From contig CAVVSD010000007.1 of NCBI GenBank assembly GCA_963750895.1, forward strand, positions 62,001-126,000: a stretch of DNA of 64,000 bases, read 5' to 3'. The notes below the pieces were generated by a model that was given only the letters and a program-made list of their open reading frames with translations, ran no database searches and had not been told where the DNA came from. Both the position numbers and the translations under genes were made by a program. Below, in pieces: positions 39,183 through 47,638 of the stretch (its first letter is position 1; each line of letters begins with the position of its first letter). Source of the DNA: CAVVSD01 sp963750895 (GTDB lineage Bacteria; Actinomycetota; Thermoleophilia; Solirubrobacterales; Solirubrobacteraceae).

Positions 39183-39404
39183 ATGTCCCCCTCCCTCCGC
39201 AGGATCGGCGCCGCACTCGGCGTGGCAGGCGCGCTCGCCGCCGCGGCGATCGGCTGTGGCGGCTCCACCGAAGGGACCGCGTCGGCGACCCAGCAGGGCT
39301 CGCAGGACGACCTCAGCGCGCTCGCCACGAAGCTCGGCGTCAGCGAGGCCAAGCTCGGGTCCGCGATGCAGGCCGCGCGGCCGACGCAGGGTCAGACGAG
39401 CTGA
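39183..39404 (+). CDS. Small lipoprotein
   Basis: A 73-residue protein with a lipoprotein signal: positive start MSPSLRRIG, a hydrophobic stretch and the lipobox AAIGC, Cys at about residue 25, followed by GGSTEGT and DDLSALATKLGVSEAKLGSA. The C-terminal helix-turn-helix resembles short helical modules common in Solirubrobacterales. The next gene starts 1 bp after its stop, so it is coexpressed with the GT39 glycosyltransferase. Confidence 0.75.
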   Translation: MSPSLRRIGAALGVAGALAAAAIGCGGSTEGTASATQQGSQDDLSALATKLGVSEAKLGSAMQAARPTQGQTS

Positions 39405-39405
39405 C

Positions 39406-41279
39406 ATGTCCGCCACCGCCTCCGCTCCCACCCTCCCGCGCGCACGCTCCGGCGCCCTGCGCTCCCTCGTCCGCGGCCGCACCGACGACCCGGCGTGGGT
39501 CCGCCCGGCGCTCTTCGGCGTCCTCGCCGCCGCGGCGGTGCTGTGCCTCTGGAACCTGACGGTCAACGGCTACTCCAACGAGTACTACGCCGCCGCCGCC
39601 AGGGCGGGGAGCGAGAGCTGGAAGGCGTGGTTCTTCGGCTCCCTCGATCCGGGGAGCTTCATCACCGTCGACAAGCCGCCGCTCTCGCTGTGGCTCATGG
39701 GCATCTCGGCCCGCGTCCTCGGCTTCTCGAGCTTCGCGATCCTGCTCCCGCAGGCGCTCTGCACGATCGGCGCGGTCGGCGCCCTCTTCGCGACCGTCCG
39801 GCGCGTCATGGGGCCGCAGGCCGGGCTCATCGCGGCCGGCGCGCTGGCGATCACGCCGATCACCGTCGCGATCGCGCGCGTGAACAACCCCGACGCGCTG
39901 CTCGTCGCACTGCTCGTCGTCTCCGCCTACCTGCTCGTGCGGGCACTGGAGTCCGGGCGGACGAAGCACCTCGTCCTGTGCGGCGTCGTCGTCGGCCTCG
40001 CGTTCATGACGAAGATGCTGCAGGGCTGGATGGTCGTGCCGGCGCTCGCCGCCGCGTACCTGCTCGCCGGGCCGCCGGCGCCCCTCATGCGCGTGAAGCA
40101 GCTCGCGATCGCGGGCGTGGCGATGGTCGCGGCGAGCGCGGCCTGGCCGGTCGCGGTCTCGCTCTGGCCCGGCTCGACGCCGTACATCGGCGGCAGCGAG
40201 GACGGCTCGGTCTGGAACCTCATCCTCGGCTACAACGGCTTCGGCCGCCTCACCGGCGCCGAGGGCGGGATGGGCGGCGGGGGCGGCAGCTTCGGTGGCG
40301 TGCCGGGCCTGTGGCGCATGTTCAACGAGCAGGTCGGCGGGCAGATCGCGTGGCTGCTGCCGCTCGCGGCGGTCGGCCTCGTCGCCGGCCTGTGGGCGAC
40401 GCGCCGTGCGCCGCGGACCGACCTGCGCCGGGCCGGCTTCGTGCTCTTCGGCGTCTGGGCGCTCGTGCACGTCGCCGTGTTCTCCAGCCAGCAAGGCATC
40501 TTCCACCCGTACTACGTGAGCGCGCTGGCCCCGGCCGTCGCCGCGCTGTGCGGCGGTGGGGTCATGGTGCTGGGGAGCTGGGCGCGGCGGTCCTGGGCCG
40601 GGCTCGCGGTGCTCGACCTGACGATCGCCGGCTCCGCGTGGCTCGCGGTCGAGCTCCTGGGGCGCACCCCGGACTTCGCGCCCTGGCTGCGCACCGCGAT
40701 CCCCGTCGCGGCGGCGATCGCGCTCGTCGCGTCGCCGGCGCTGCGCCTGCAACGCGCCCGCGGGCTGCTGGTCGCCGGCGCGCTGGCCGCGGCGTTCGCC
40801 GTCGGCGCCGGGCCGGCGTCCTACTCGATCGCCAGCGTCGGGCAGTCGCTCAACGGCAACAACGTGCTCGCCGGGCCGTCGAGCGCCGGCGGCATGGGTG
40901 GCGGCGCGGCATGGGCGGCATGGGCGGCGGAGGCAGCCTGAGCAGCGAGGCGATCTCCTACCTCCAGGCGCACCAGGGGTCGGCCACGTACCTGCTCGCG
41001 GCCGTGGGATCGCAGACGACGTCGCAGATCATCATCGACACGGGCGAGCCGGTCGTCACGATCGGCGGCTTCAACGGCCAGGACCCGGCGCCGACGGTGA
41101 GCCAGCTCGCGAAGCTGGTCGCCGACGGCGACCTGAAGTACGTCCTGATCTCGGACTCGAGCGGCGGCGGCCCCGGCGGTGGCGGCTCGAGCGACATCAC
41201 GACGTGGGTGAAGGCGCACGGCACCGCGGTCGACGGGGTCTCCGTCGGCTCGGGGACGCTGTACGCCGTGACGAGCTAG
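39406..41279 (+). pseudogene. GT39-type glycosyltransferase with frameshift in a Gly-Met linker
   Basis: The first frame gives about 512 residues of a polytopic GT39/ArnT-like enzyme: WNLTVNGYSNEYYAAAAR and LDPGSFITVDKPPLSLWLMG (with the catalytic Asp region), a luminal loop and more than ten helices. It then runs out at EAA. A second frame, from the Gly-Met repeat near 40908, continues as GSLSSEAISYLQAHQGSATY, IIIDTGEPVVTIGGFNGQDP and GTLYAVTS, a soluble C-terminal domain. One missing base in 40900-40907 would restore a protein of about 625 residues. The break may be an error, a mutation or phase variation. Confidence 0.8.
40891..40925 (+). repeat. Short GGCATGGG(T/C) repeats at the frameshift
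   Basis: GGCATGGGT (40891-40899) and two adjacent GGCATGGGC copies (40908-40916, 40917-40925) encode a Gly-Met linker. Copies 2 and 3 are out of frame with copy 1 by 1 base, because the spacing between 1 and 2 is 17 bases. Strand slippage in such repeats commonly changes frame. Confidence 0.6.
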
Positions 41280-41920
41280 TCGGACTCGTCGGCGATGGCG
41301 GCCGCGTGCGCGCGCGCCGCCATCGCGATGAGCTCCACGGCGGTGTCGATCGAGAACGCCGTCGTGTCCAGCATCAGGTGGTAGAGCGAGGGGTCGTGCG
41401 AGTCGCGACGGTAGAAGTGCTGCATGTAGGCGTCGCGGGCGCCGTCGGTCTCCTTCATCCGGCGCTTGACGGTCTTGCGGTCGATCCCCTCGCCCGCCAT
41501 CGCCTGCGCCATCCGCGCCTCGGCCGGCCCGTCGATCCGCACGCGCAGGACACGCGGGTCGTCGAGCAGGACGACCGACGCGGCGCGCCCGAGCAGCACG
41601 CCCTCGCCGCGCGCGGCGTACTCCCGGATGACCTGCTCGGTCGCATCGCGGTAGCCCTGGTCCTCGTAGGCGGTCGGGATCATCGCGCCGCCGCCCGCGT
41701 AGACCTGCACCGCGGGGGCGAAGTCGCGCAGCAGCCGGTCGAGCCGGCTGACCTGGGTCTCGTCGCGCGCCAGGACCTCGTCGAGCGGGACGGCGAGGCG
41801 CTCGGCCACCGCGGTCGGGATCGCGCGGTCGACGAACGGGACCCCCAGGGCGGACGCGAGCTCCGGCCCGATGATGCTGCCGCCGGCGCCGTACGACGCG
41901 GACAAGGTGACCAGGGTCAT
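41276..41920 (-). CDS. Cytidylate-kinase-like family protein
   Basis: A 214-residue P-loop protein of the cytidylate kinase-like family: LSASYGAGGSIIGPELASAL is the Walker A region, VPFVDRAIP and VLLGRAASVVLLDDPRVLRV follow, and VKRRMKETDGARDAYMQHFY is the lid with basic residues. These proteins probably phosphorylate a nucleotide but are largely uncharacterised. It is 11 bp behind the MFS gene; its stop overlaps the GT39 stop in CTAG. Confidence 0.85.
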   Translation of the reverse strand: MTLVTLSASYGAGGSIIGPELASALGVPFVDRAIPTAVAERLAVPLDEVLARDETQVSRLDRLLRDFAPAVQVYAGGGAMIPTAYEDQGYRDATEQVIREYAARGEGVLLGRAASVVLLDDPRVLRVRIDGPAEARMAQAMAGEGIDRKTVKRRMKETDGARDAYMQHFYRRDSHDPSLYHLMLDTTAFSIDTAVELIAMAARAHAAAIADESD

Positions 41921-41931
41921 TCGGGGGAGTT

Positions 41932-43182
41932 CTACCCCGTTTGCGGGGGGAGGTGTTCCTCGGCGTCGTACCTCATGAGCGCCGGGAAGGCGAGCATGAT
42001 GAGCCCGACGCCGGCCATGCACGCCAGCCCGCCCGACGTCACGGAGAACCGTGGACCCGTCGCGGACGCGACCGCGCCCGCCTCGACGTCGCCGAGCCTC
42101 GGGCCGCTCGTCACGACGAGCGAGAACACCGAGGACATCCGCCCGCGCATGTGGTCGGGGGTCACCGTCTGGTTGATCGTCGAGCGGCACACGGCGCTCA
42201 CGCTGTCGGCCGCCCCGGCGATCGCGAGCAGCGCCGCCGCGGGCCACAACGACGACACCAGCCCCGCCAGCGCGATCGCCGCGCCCCACGCCAGCACGGC
42301 GAAGATGGTGATGCGCCCGAGGCGCCGGGCGTGCGCGAGCCACCCGGTGGTGAGCGCCGCGACCGTCGCGCCGGCCGACACGGCCGCGTAGAGCAGCCCG
42401 GTGCCGGCCGCCCCGGCGCCGTAGACGCCGACGGACAGCACCGGGAAGAGCGCACGCGGCATGCCGAACGTCATCGCCACGAGGTCGATCGCGAACGAGC
42501 CCATGAGCGCCTGGTTGCCGCGGACGAACCGCAGCCCCTCCCCGATGGACTGCCAGATCCCCAGCTGCGGCCCCTCCCCGCCGATCGGCAGCTGCGGCGA
42601 CATCGCGAGCACCGCCGCCACCATCGCGAGACAGCTCGCGGCGTCGATGACGTAGGCGGCGCCGACCCCCAGCCAGGCGATGAGCAGGCCCCCGACGCCG
42701 GGCCCGATCACGAGCGTGAGCTGGAAGAGCCCGAAGTTCAGCGCGAGGGCGCTGCGCAGCAGGCGGGGCTCGACGAGGTTGGGGATGATCGCCGAGCGCA
42801 CGACGTTCTGCACCGCGTTGAAGCCGGCCAGCGCGCCGCCCAGCACGTACAGCCCCCAGAGCGGCGGGTCCTCCGCGAACGTGATGACGGCGAGCCCGGC
42901 GGGCGCCAGGACGAGCCCGATCTGCACGAGCAGGAGGAGCATGCGCCGGTCGAAGCGGTCCGCGATCGCACCGCCGAACAGCGACATGGCGACGAGCGGG
43001 ATGAGCTCGACCGCCCCGAGGAGACCGGTCAGGAAGGCCGAGCGCGTCTCGAGGTAGATCTGGAAGGGCAGCGCGACGAGCACCGCCTGCGTGCCCAGGC
43101 CGGAGACGAGCTCGCCGGCGATGAGCAGCCGCAGGTCGCGCGAGGCGCGCAGCGGCGAGAGGTCGATGACGAAGCGGCTCAA
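41932..43182 (-). CDS. MFS transporter
   Basis: A 416-residue 12-helix MFS permease with the motif-A loop GGAIADRFDRRMLL and GPGVGGLLIAWLGVGAAYVI in the second half of the first bundle, resembling EntS/MefA-type drug exporters. The TTG at 43182 is the start because it overlaps the amidase stop (TTGA) and the transporter N-terminus follows it. Co-transcription with an amidase suggests uptake or export of an amide. Confidence 0.85.
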   Translation of the reverse strand: MSRFVIDLSPLRASRDLRLLIAGELVSGLGTQAVLVALPFQIYLETRSAFLTGLLGAVELIPLVAMSLFGGAIADRFDRRMLLLLVQIGLVLAPAGLAVITFAEDPPLWGLYVLGGALAGFNAVQNVVRSAIIPNLVEPRLLRSALALNFGLFQLTLVIGPGVGGLLIAWLGVGAAYVIDAASCLAMVAAVLAMSPQLPIGGEGPQLGIWQSIGEGLRFVRGNQALMGSFAIDLVAMTFGMPRALFPVLSVGVYGAGAAGTGLLYAAVSAGATVAALTTGWLAHARRLGRITIFAVLAWGAAIALAGLVSSLWPAAALLAIAGAADSVSAVCRSTINQTVTPDHMRGRMSSVFSLVVTSGPRLGDVEAGAVASATGPRFSVTSGGLACMAGVGLIMLAFPALMRYDAEEHLPPQTG

Positions 43183-44573
43183 CGGGCGGGCGGCTCGGGC
43201 ACGCCGAGCTCGTCCTGCAGCGCGATGCCCCGCTCGAGCAGGGCCGCCTCGCTCCCCGGCGCGCCGATGAGCGACACGCTCACGGGCAGCCCGCTGCGCC
43301 GGCCGACGCCCGAGGGCAGCGAGACGGCGGGCATGCCCGTCCAGTCCCACGTGTGCGTGAGCGAGATGTAGGCGATCGCCTCGTCGGTGAAGAACGCGTC
43401 GTAGCCGTGCCCGCGCGGCGGGGCCACGATGGGGACGGTCGGCTCCACGATCGCGTCGATGCGCTCCGCGGCGAGCCAGTCCGTCCACGCGTCGGTGGCC
43501 TGCAGGCGCTGCCACTGGGCATCGGCGTACTCGATGCCGGTCATCGCCCGGTCCCGGGCGAAGTCGAGGATGTCGCGGTTCGACTGGCGGTAGTCGTCGC
43601 GCTTCTCCGCGAGCAGCGGCGCGTGCCAGGAGAGCATGTCGGTGGCGACGACCTCGAGGAACAGCTGGCCGACGTCGAGCGGCGTGTCCGGCGGCGGCGG
43701 CTCGACGATCGTCGCGCCGAGGCGGCGCAGCGCCGAGAGCGCGTCCTCGAACCCGTCGGCGACGTCGGGGTCGACGTCGACGAGGCCGATGCGGGGCGAC
43801 AGCGCCAGGCGCGCCCCGGCCAGCGGCCGCGGGGTCGCGTCGGCCAGCGCGGCGATCGGGCCGGGCTCCGCACCGAGCATCGCGTCGAGCATCAGCGCGG
43901 TGTCGCGCAGCGTGCGCGTCATCGGCCCCGGGTGGTCGTGGGAGTGGCTCAGCGGGAGGATCCCGCGCAGCGGGAGCAGGCCGCGCGTCGCCTTGATCGT
44001 CGACGTGCCGCAGAGGGCGGAGGGGATGCGCAGCGACCCGGCCGTGTCGGTCCCGGTCGCGGCGGGCGTCGTGCGCGAGGCCAGCGCCGCGCCGCTGCCG
44101 CCGCTCGAGCCGCCCGGTCCACGGGAGAGGTCCCAGGGGTTGCCGACCTGGTCGGTCCCGCCGCCCGCCGCGAACTCGTGCGTGTGCAGGTGGCCGAGCA
44201 GGACCATGCCGGCCGCGAACAGCCGCGCCGCGACGACGGAGTCCTCGTCGGGCGCGAGATCGGTGACCCCGCTCGAGGCCGTGAGCGGCTGCCCGGCGAC
44301 GGCGTAGAGGTCCTTGAGGCCGAGCGGGACGCCGCACAGGGGTGGGGCGCCGCCCGCCGCCAGCCGCTCGTCGGCCCGCGCGGCGTCGGCACGCGCGCGC
44401 TCGGGGTAGACGCGGACCCAGGCGTTGATCGCGTCCGGCGAGCCCTCGAAGGAGTGCGGCCCGTCGACCTCCTCGATGCGCGCGAGGTGGGCGTCGGCGA
44501 CCTCGCGGGCGGAGGCGGTGCGCTCGCGGAGGAGCGCACCGAGCTCGGTGGCCGTGCAGGCGGTGAGGTCCAC
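43179..44573 (-). CDS. Amidase (amidase signature family)
   Basis: A 464-residue hydrolase with the Ser-cisSer-Lys triad: Lys in CGVPLGLKDLYAVAG, cis-Ser in GPGGSSGGSGAALAS, nucleophile Ser in GTDTAGSLRIPSALCG. It hydrolyses an amide to acid and ammonia. It may act on a substrate delivered by the MFS gene that overlaps its stop. The start lies 1 bp after the SRPBCC gene stop, so the four genes form an operon. Confidence 0.9.
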   Translation of the reverse strand: MDLTACTATELGALLRERTASAREVADAHLARIEEVDGPHSFEGSPDAINAWVRVYPERARADAARADERLAAGGAPPLCGVPLGLKDLYAVAGQPLTASSGVTDLAPDEDSVVAARLFAAGMVLLGHLHTHEFAAGGGTDQVGNPWDLSRGPGGSSGGSGAALASRTTPAATGTDTAGSLRIPSALCGTSTIKATRGLLPLRGILPLSHSHDHPGPMTRTLRDTALMLDAMLGAEPGPIAALADATPRPLAGARLALSPRIGLVDVDPDVADGFEDALSALRRLGATIVEPPPPDTPLDVGQLFLEVVATDMLSWHAPLLAEKRDDYRQSNRDILDFARDRAMTGIEYADAQWQRLQATDAWTDWLAAERIDAIVEPTVPIVAPPRGHGYDAFFTDEAIAYISLTHTWDWTGMPAVSLPSGVGRRSGLPVSVSLIGAPGSEAALLERGIALQDELGVPEPPAR

Positions 44574-44574
44574 G

Positions 44575-45021
44575 TCAGCTCTCCGCGCGCTGCTTGAGCG
44601 CCTCGACCGGCTCCGTCACCAGGAAGCGCTTGGCGGGGTCCGCGAACGGCTTCTCCATGAAGCGCGGCAGCCCCGTGTCCATCTCCGCGGTGATGTCGTA
44701 GCGGACGCGGCACGTGCCGTCGCCGTTCTCGGTCAGCGTCCACCCCGGGCCGGTGAGCGTCTTCAGCCGCCCGCCCATCAGCTCGATGCCGACCCTGGAC
44801 GGCGGCTGGGGCTCGAGACGTGCGAGGAGCTCGATCGCGCCGATCCCGGGTGCGTGGGAGTCGAACACGAGCCGGACCTCCGGCTGCTCGCCCGCGGACA
44901 GGACCTCGGACTCGGTGACCCCGGGCCACCACTCGCGGTACGCGGGAACGTCGAGGATGATCGCCATGCAGCGCTCCGCCGTCGCCCCGACCGCGACCTC
45001 GTGTGCGCCGCCGATCTTCAT
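44575..45021 (-). CDS. SRPBCC family (polyketide cyclase-like) protein
   Basis: A 148-residue START/SRPBCC helix-grip protein: HEVAVGATAERCMAIILDVP AYREWWPGVTESEVL near the start and CRVRYDITAEMDTGLPRFME near the end. Such proteins bind hydrophobic ligands or assist cyclases. It is the first gene of the amidase operon and divergent from the SWIM gene. Ligand unknown. Confidence 0.8.
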   Translation of the reverse strand: MKIGGAHEVAVGATAERCMAIILDVPAYREWWPGVTESEVLSAGEQPEVRLVFDSHAPGIGAIELLARLEPQPPSRVGIELMGGRLKTLTGPGWTLTENGDGTCRVRYDITAEMDTGLPRFMEKPFADPAKRFLVTEPVEALKQRAES

Positions 45022-45111
45022 GGCGGGCACCCTACCCCTCCGAGTGGAATCGACCATCTTGCGGACTTTGGTGGTGGCGGCCGGGGCTGCGGCGTGGGAA
45101 CATCCGCCGCC

Positions 45112-45618
45112 GTGAGCACGGACGCCACCACGGCCACAGCCCCTGCAGTCCGGGACCTGCTGCTGCGCCTTGCCGGCCCCAGGGCATTCGTCAGGGGCGA
45201 GGCATATCTCTCGGAGGGCCGCGTGCGCTCCCTGCACGAGGACGGCAACGTCCTCGCCGGCGTCGTCGAGGGCTCGGAGCCCTACCGCGTCGAGGTCCAT
45301 CGCGGCGAGCGAGGGCGCTCGGAGCTCATCGCCGCCTGCACGTGCCCGCACGGCGCCGACGGCCGCTTCTGCAAGCACGCGGTGGCGGTCGCGCTCGCGG
45401 GTCTCGAGGAGCGCGAGTCGCGCGAGGACGAGGACGGGATGCGCGGCTGGCTCGAGCGTCAGCGCCACGGCCTGCTCGTCGATCTGCTGACCGAGGCGGC
45501 AGCCGAGGACCCGAACCTCGCCGCCCGGCTCGTCGCGCGCCGCGAGCAGGACGCGGCCGGCCCGCCGCCGCCACGTGAGGCGACCGAGCGCGGTCGCCGC
45601 AGCGTTCGCCGCTGGTAG
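45112..45618 (+). CDS. SWIM zinc-finger domain protein
   Basis: A 168-residue protein with GPRAFVRGEAYLSEGRVRSL and a SWIM zinc motif (CTCPHGADGRFCKHAVA, C-x-C-xn-C-x-H). Such domains bind DNA or proteins; bacterial SWIM proteins often accompany SNF2 helicases, but none is here. The GTG at 45112 is the first start in a normal domain context. It is followed 34 bp later by an acyl-CoA ligase gene. Confidence 0.8.
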   Translation: MSTDATTATAPAVRDLLLRLAGPRAFVRGEAYLSEGRVRSLHEDGNVLAGVVEGSEPYRVEVHRGERGRSELIAACTCPHGADGRFCKHAVAVALAGLEERESREDEDGMRGWLERQRHGLLVDLLTEAAAEDPNLAARLVARREQDAAGPPPPREATERGRRSVRRW

Positions 45619-45652
45619 CGTCCGGCGTCGTCCCGACCGGGGGAGGACGCCC

Positions 45653-47209
45653 GTGGATGTTGCGATCTCGACGCTGACGCCGCTGCGGTTCCTGCAGCGC
45701 AGCGAGGACGTGTGGGCCGACCGCCCGGCCGTCCGCGACGGCGACCGTCTGTGGACGTACTCGGCGCACGGCGAGCGCGTGCGGCGTGCCGCCGGCGCGC
45801 TGCGCGACGCCCTCGGGATCGCCGACGGCGACCGCGTCGCCACGCTGCTGCCCAACGTCGCGGCGATGCTGGAGCTGCACTACGCGGTGCCGGGCGCCGG
45901 CGGCGTGCTCGTCCCCCTCAACACGCGCCTCGCCGCGGACGACTACGCCTACATCCTCGGTCACGCCGAGCCGCGCGTGGTCGTCGCGCACCCGTCGCGC
46001 AGGGAGGTGCTCGAGCAGGCGCTCGCGCGCATGGACGGCGAGGCGCCGCAGGTCGTCTGGGACGACGGGGAGTACGACGCGCTCCTCGCCGCCGCGCAGC
46101 CGGCCGAGCTGCGCCACCCCTCCGACGAGCGGGCGCTCATCTCGATCAACTACACGTCGGGCACGACCGGCCGGCCGAAGGGCGTCATGACGACGCATCG
46201 CGGCGCCTACCTCCACGCCCTCGGCGTCATCGCCGAGGCGGCCCTGACGGCCCGCAGCCGCTACGTCTGGACCCTCCCGATGTTCCATTGCAACGGCTGG
46301 GCCTATCCGTGGGCGGTGACGGCGACCGGCGCGCGGCATCTCTGCCTGGCCGAGATCGACGCCGGCGAGATCTGGCGGATGCTCCTCCGGGACGGCGGGA
46401 CGCACCTCTGCGCGGCCCCGACGCTCATCACGATGCTGGTCGGCGCCCCGGAGGCGGCACCCACGCCCGAGCCCGTCCAGGTCTTCGTCGGCGGTGCGCC
46501 GCCGGCGCCGTCGCTGCTCGAGCGCGCCGCCGCGCTCAACCTCAACGTCACCCATCTCTACGGGCTGACCGAGTCCTACGGGCCGATCGCGGTGTGCGCC
46601 TGGAACCCGGACTGGGACGACCTGTCCGGTTCGCAGCAGGCGCGTCTCCGCGCCAGGCAGGGCGTGAGCACCGCGGTCAGCGAGCCCATGCGCGTCGTCG
46701 ACGACGAGATGCGCGACGTTCCCCGCGACGGCGAGTCGCTGGGCGAGGTCGTGCTGCGCGGCGACAACGTCATGACCGGCTACTACCGCGACCCGGAGGC
46801 GACGCGGGAGGCGTTCCGCGGCGGGTGGTTCCACACCGGCGACCTCGGCGTCATGCACCCCGACGGCTACGTCGAGCTGCGCGACCGGCTGAAGGACATC
46901 GTCATCTCCGGCGGGGAGAACATCGCCACGATCGAGGTCGAGCAGGCGCTGGTCGCGCACCCGTCGGTCGCGGAGGCGGCGGTCGTCGGCGCGCCCGACG
47001 AGCAGTGGGGCGAGGTCCCGATCGCGTTCGTGACCGCGCGCGGCGGCGAGGAGATCGACGCCGACGAGCTCATCGCGTTCGCGCGCGAGCGCCTCGCGCG
47101 GTTCAAGGTCCCCAAGCGGATCGTCGTGCTCGAGGAGCTGCCGAAGACCGGCACGGGCAAGATCCAGAAGTTCGAGCTGCGCGGGAAGGTGAGCGCCGCG
47201 CAGCCCTAG
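45653..47209 (+). CDS. Acyl-CoA synthetase (AMP-forming ligase)
   Basis: A 518-residue ANL-superfamily enzyme. YTSGTTGRPKGVMTTH is the P-loop, FHCNGWAYPWAVTATGARH is the acyl-pocket block, LYGLTESYGPIAVCAW and HTGDLGVMHPDGYVELRDR follow, and the C-terminal catalytic Lys is in KTGTGKIQKFELR. It activates a fatty or aromatic acid as acyl-CoA. GGGGGAGGAC sits before a GTG start. Chain length cannot be fixed from sequence. Confidence 0.9.
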   Translation: MDVAISTLTPLRFLQRSEDVWADRPAVRDGDRLWTYSAHGERVRRAAGALRDALGIADGDRVATLLPNVAAMLELHYAVPGAGGVLVPLNTRLAADDYAYILGHAEPRVVVAHPSRREVLEQALARMDGEAPQVVWDDGEYDALLAAAQPAELRHPSDERALISINYTSGTTGRPKGVMTTHRGAYLHALGVIAEAALTARSRYVWTLPMFHCNGWAYPWAVTATGARHLCLAEIDAGEIWRMLLRDGGTHLCAAPTLITMLVGAPEAAPTPEPVQVFVGGAPPAPSLLERAAALNLNVTHLYGLTESYGPIAVCAWNPDWDDLSGSQQARLRARQGVSTAVSEPMRVVDDEMRDVPRDGESLGEVVLRGDNVMTGYYRDPEATREAFRGGWFHTGDLGVMHPDGYVELRDRLKDIVISGGENIATIEVEQALVAHPSVAEAAVVGAPDEQWGEVPIAFVTARGGEEIDADELIAFARERLARFKVPKRIVVLEELPKTGTGKIQKFELRGKVSAAQP

Positions 47210-47220
47210 AAGTCCGGCGC

Positions 47221-47613
47221 ATGAAGCGCGTCCTTGCCGAGTTCCGAGAGTTCGTCCTGCGCGGGAACCTCGTCGACCTGGCCATCGCCGTGGTCCTGGG
47301 TGCCGCGTTCGGTGCCGTCGTCACGTCGCTGGTCACCAACATGATCACGCCGCTGATCGCCGCGATCGGCGGTCAACCCGACTTCTCCGATCTGCACTTC
47401 ACGATCAACGAGTCGCAGTTCAACTACGGCGCGTTCCTCAACGCGCTGCTGTCGTTCATCGTCATCGCCGCGGTGATCTTCTTCCTCGTCGTCAAGCCGG
47501 TGAACGCGCTGCTGGCGCGCAACAAGGCCGACGACGAGCCCGAGGCCGCGTCGCCGACCCCGGACGTCATGCTGCTGACCGAGATCCGCGACCTGCTGCG
47601 CACCAGGACGTGA
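47221..47613 (+). CDS. mscL: Large-conductance mechanosensitive channel
   Basis: A 130-residue MscL. The cytosolic start FREFVLRGNLVDLAIAVVLG, TM1 with AAFGAVVTSLVTNMITP, the periplasmic loop and TM2 (LLSFIVIAAVIFFLVV KPVNALL) match the family, and the tail LLTEIRDLLRTR forms the cytosolic bundle. It opens under hypo-osmotic shock. It is the only safety-valve gene in the window. Confidence 0.95.
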   Translation: MKRVLAEFREFVLRGNLVDLAIAVVLGAAFGAVVTSLVTNMITPLIAAIGGQPDFSDLHFTINESQFNYGAFLNALLSFIVIAAVIFFLVVKPVNALLARNKADDEPEAASPTPDVMLLTEIRDLLRTRT

Positions 47614-47638
47614 CTCCGGCGGGGAGAATGCCCCCGCC

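Noticed and set aside
41932..44337. An 801-codon frame fusing amidase-overlapping sequence to the MFS transporter
   Set aside because: The upstream portion is an Arg-rich shadow of the amidase; the real start is the TTG overlapping the amidase stop.
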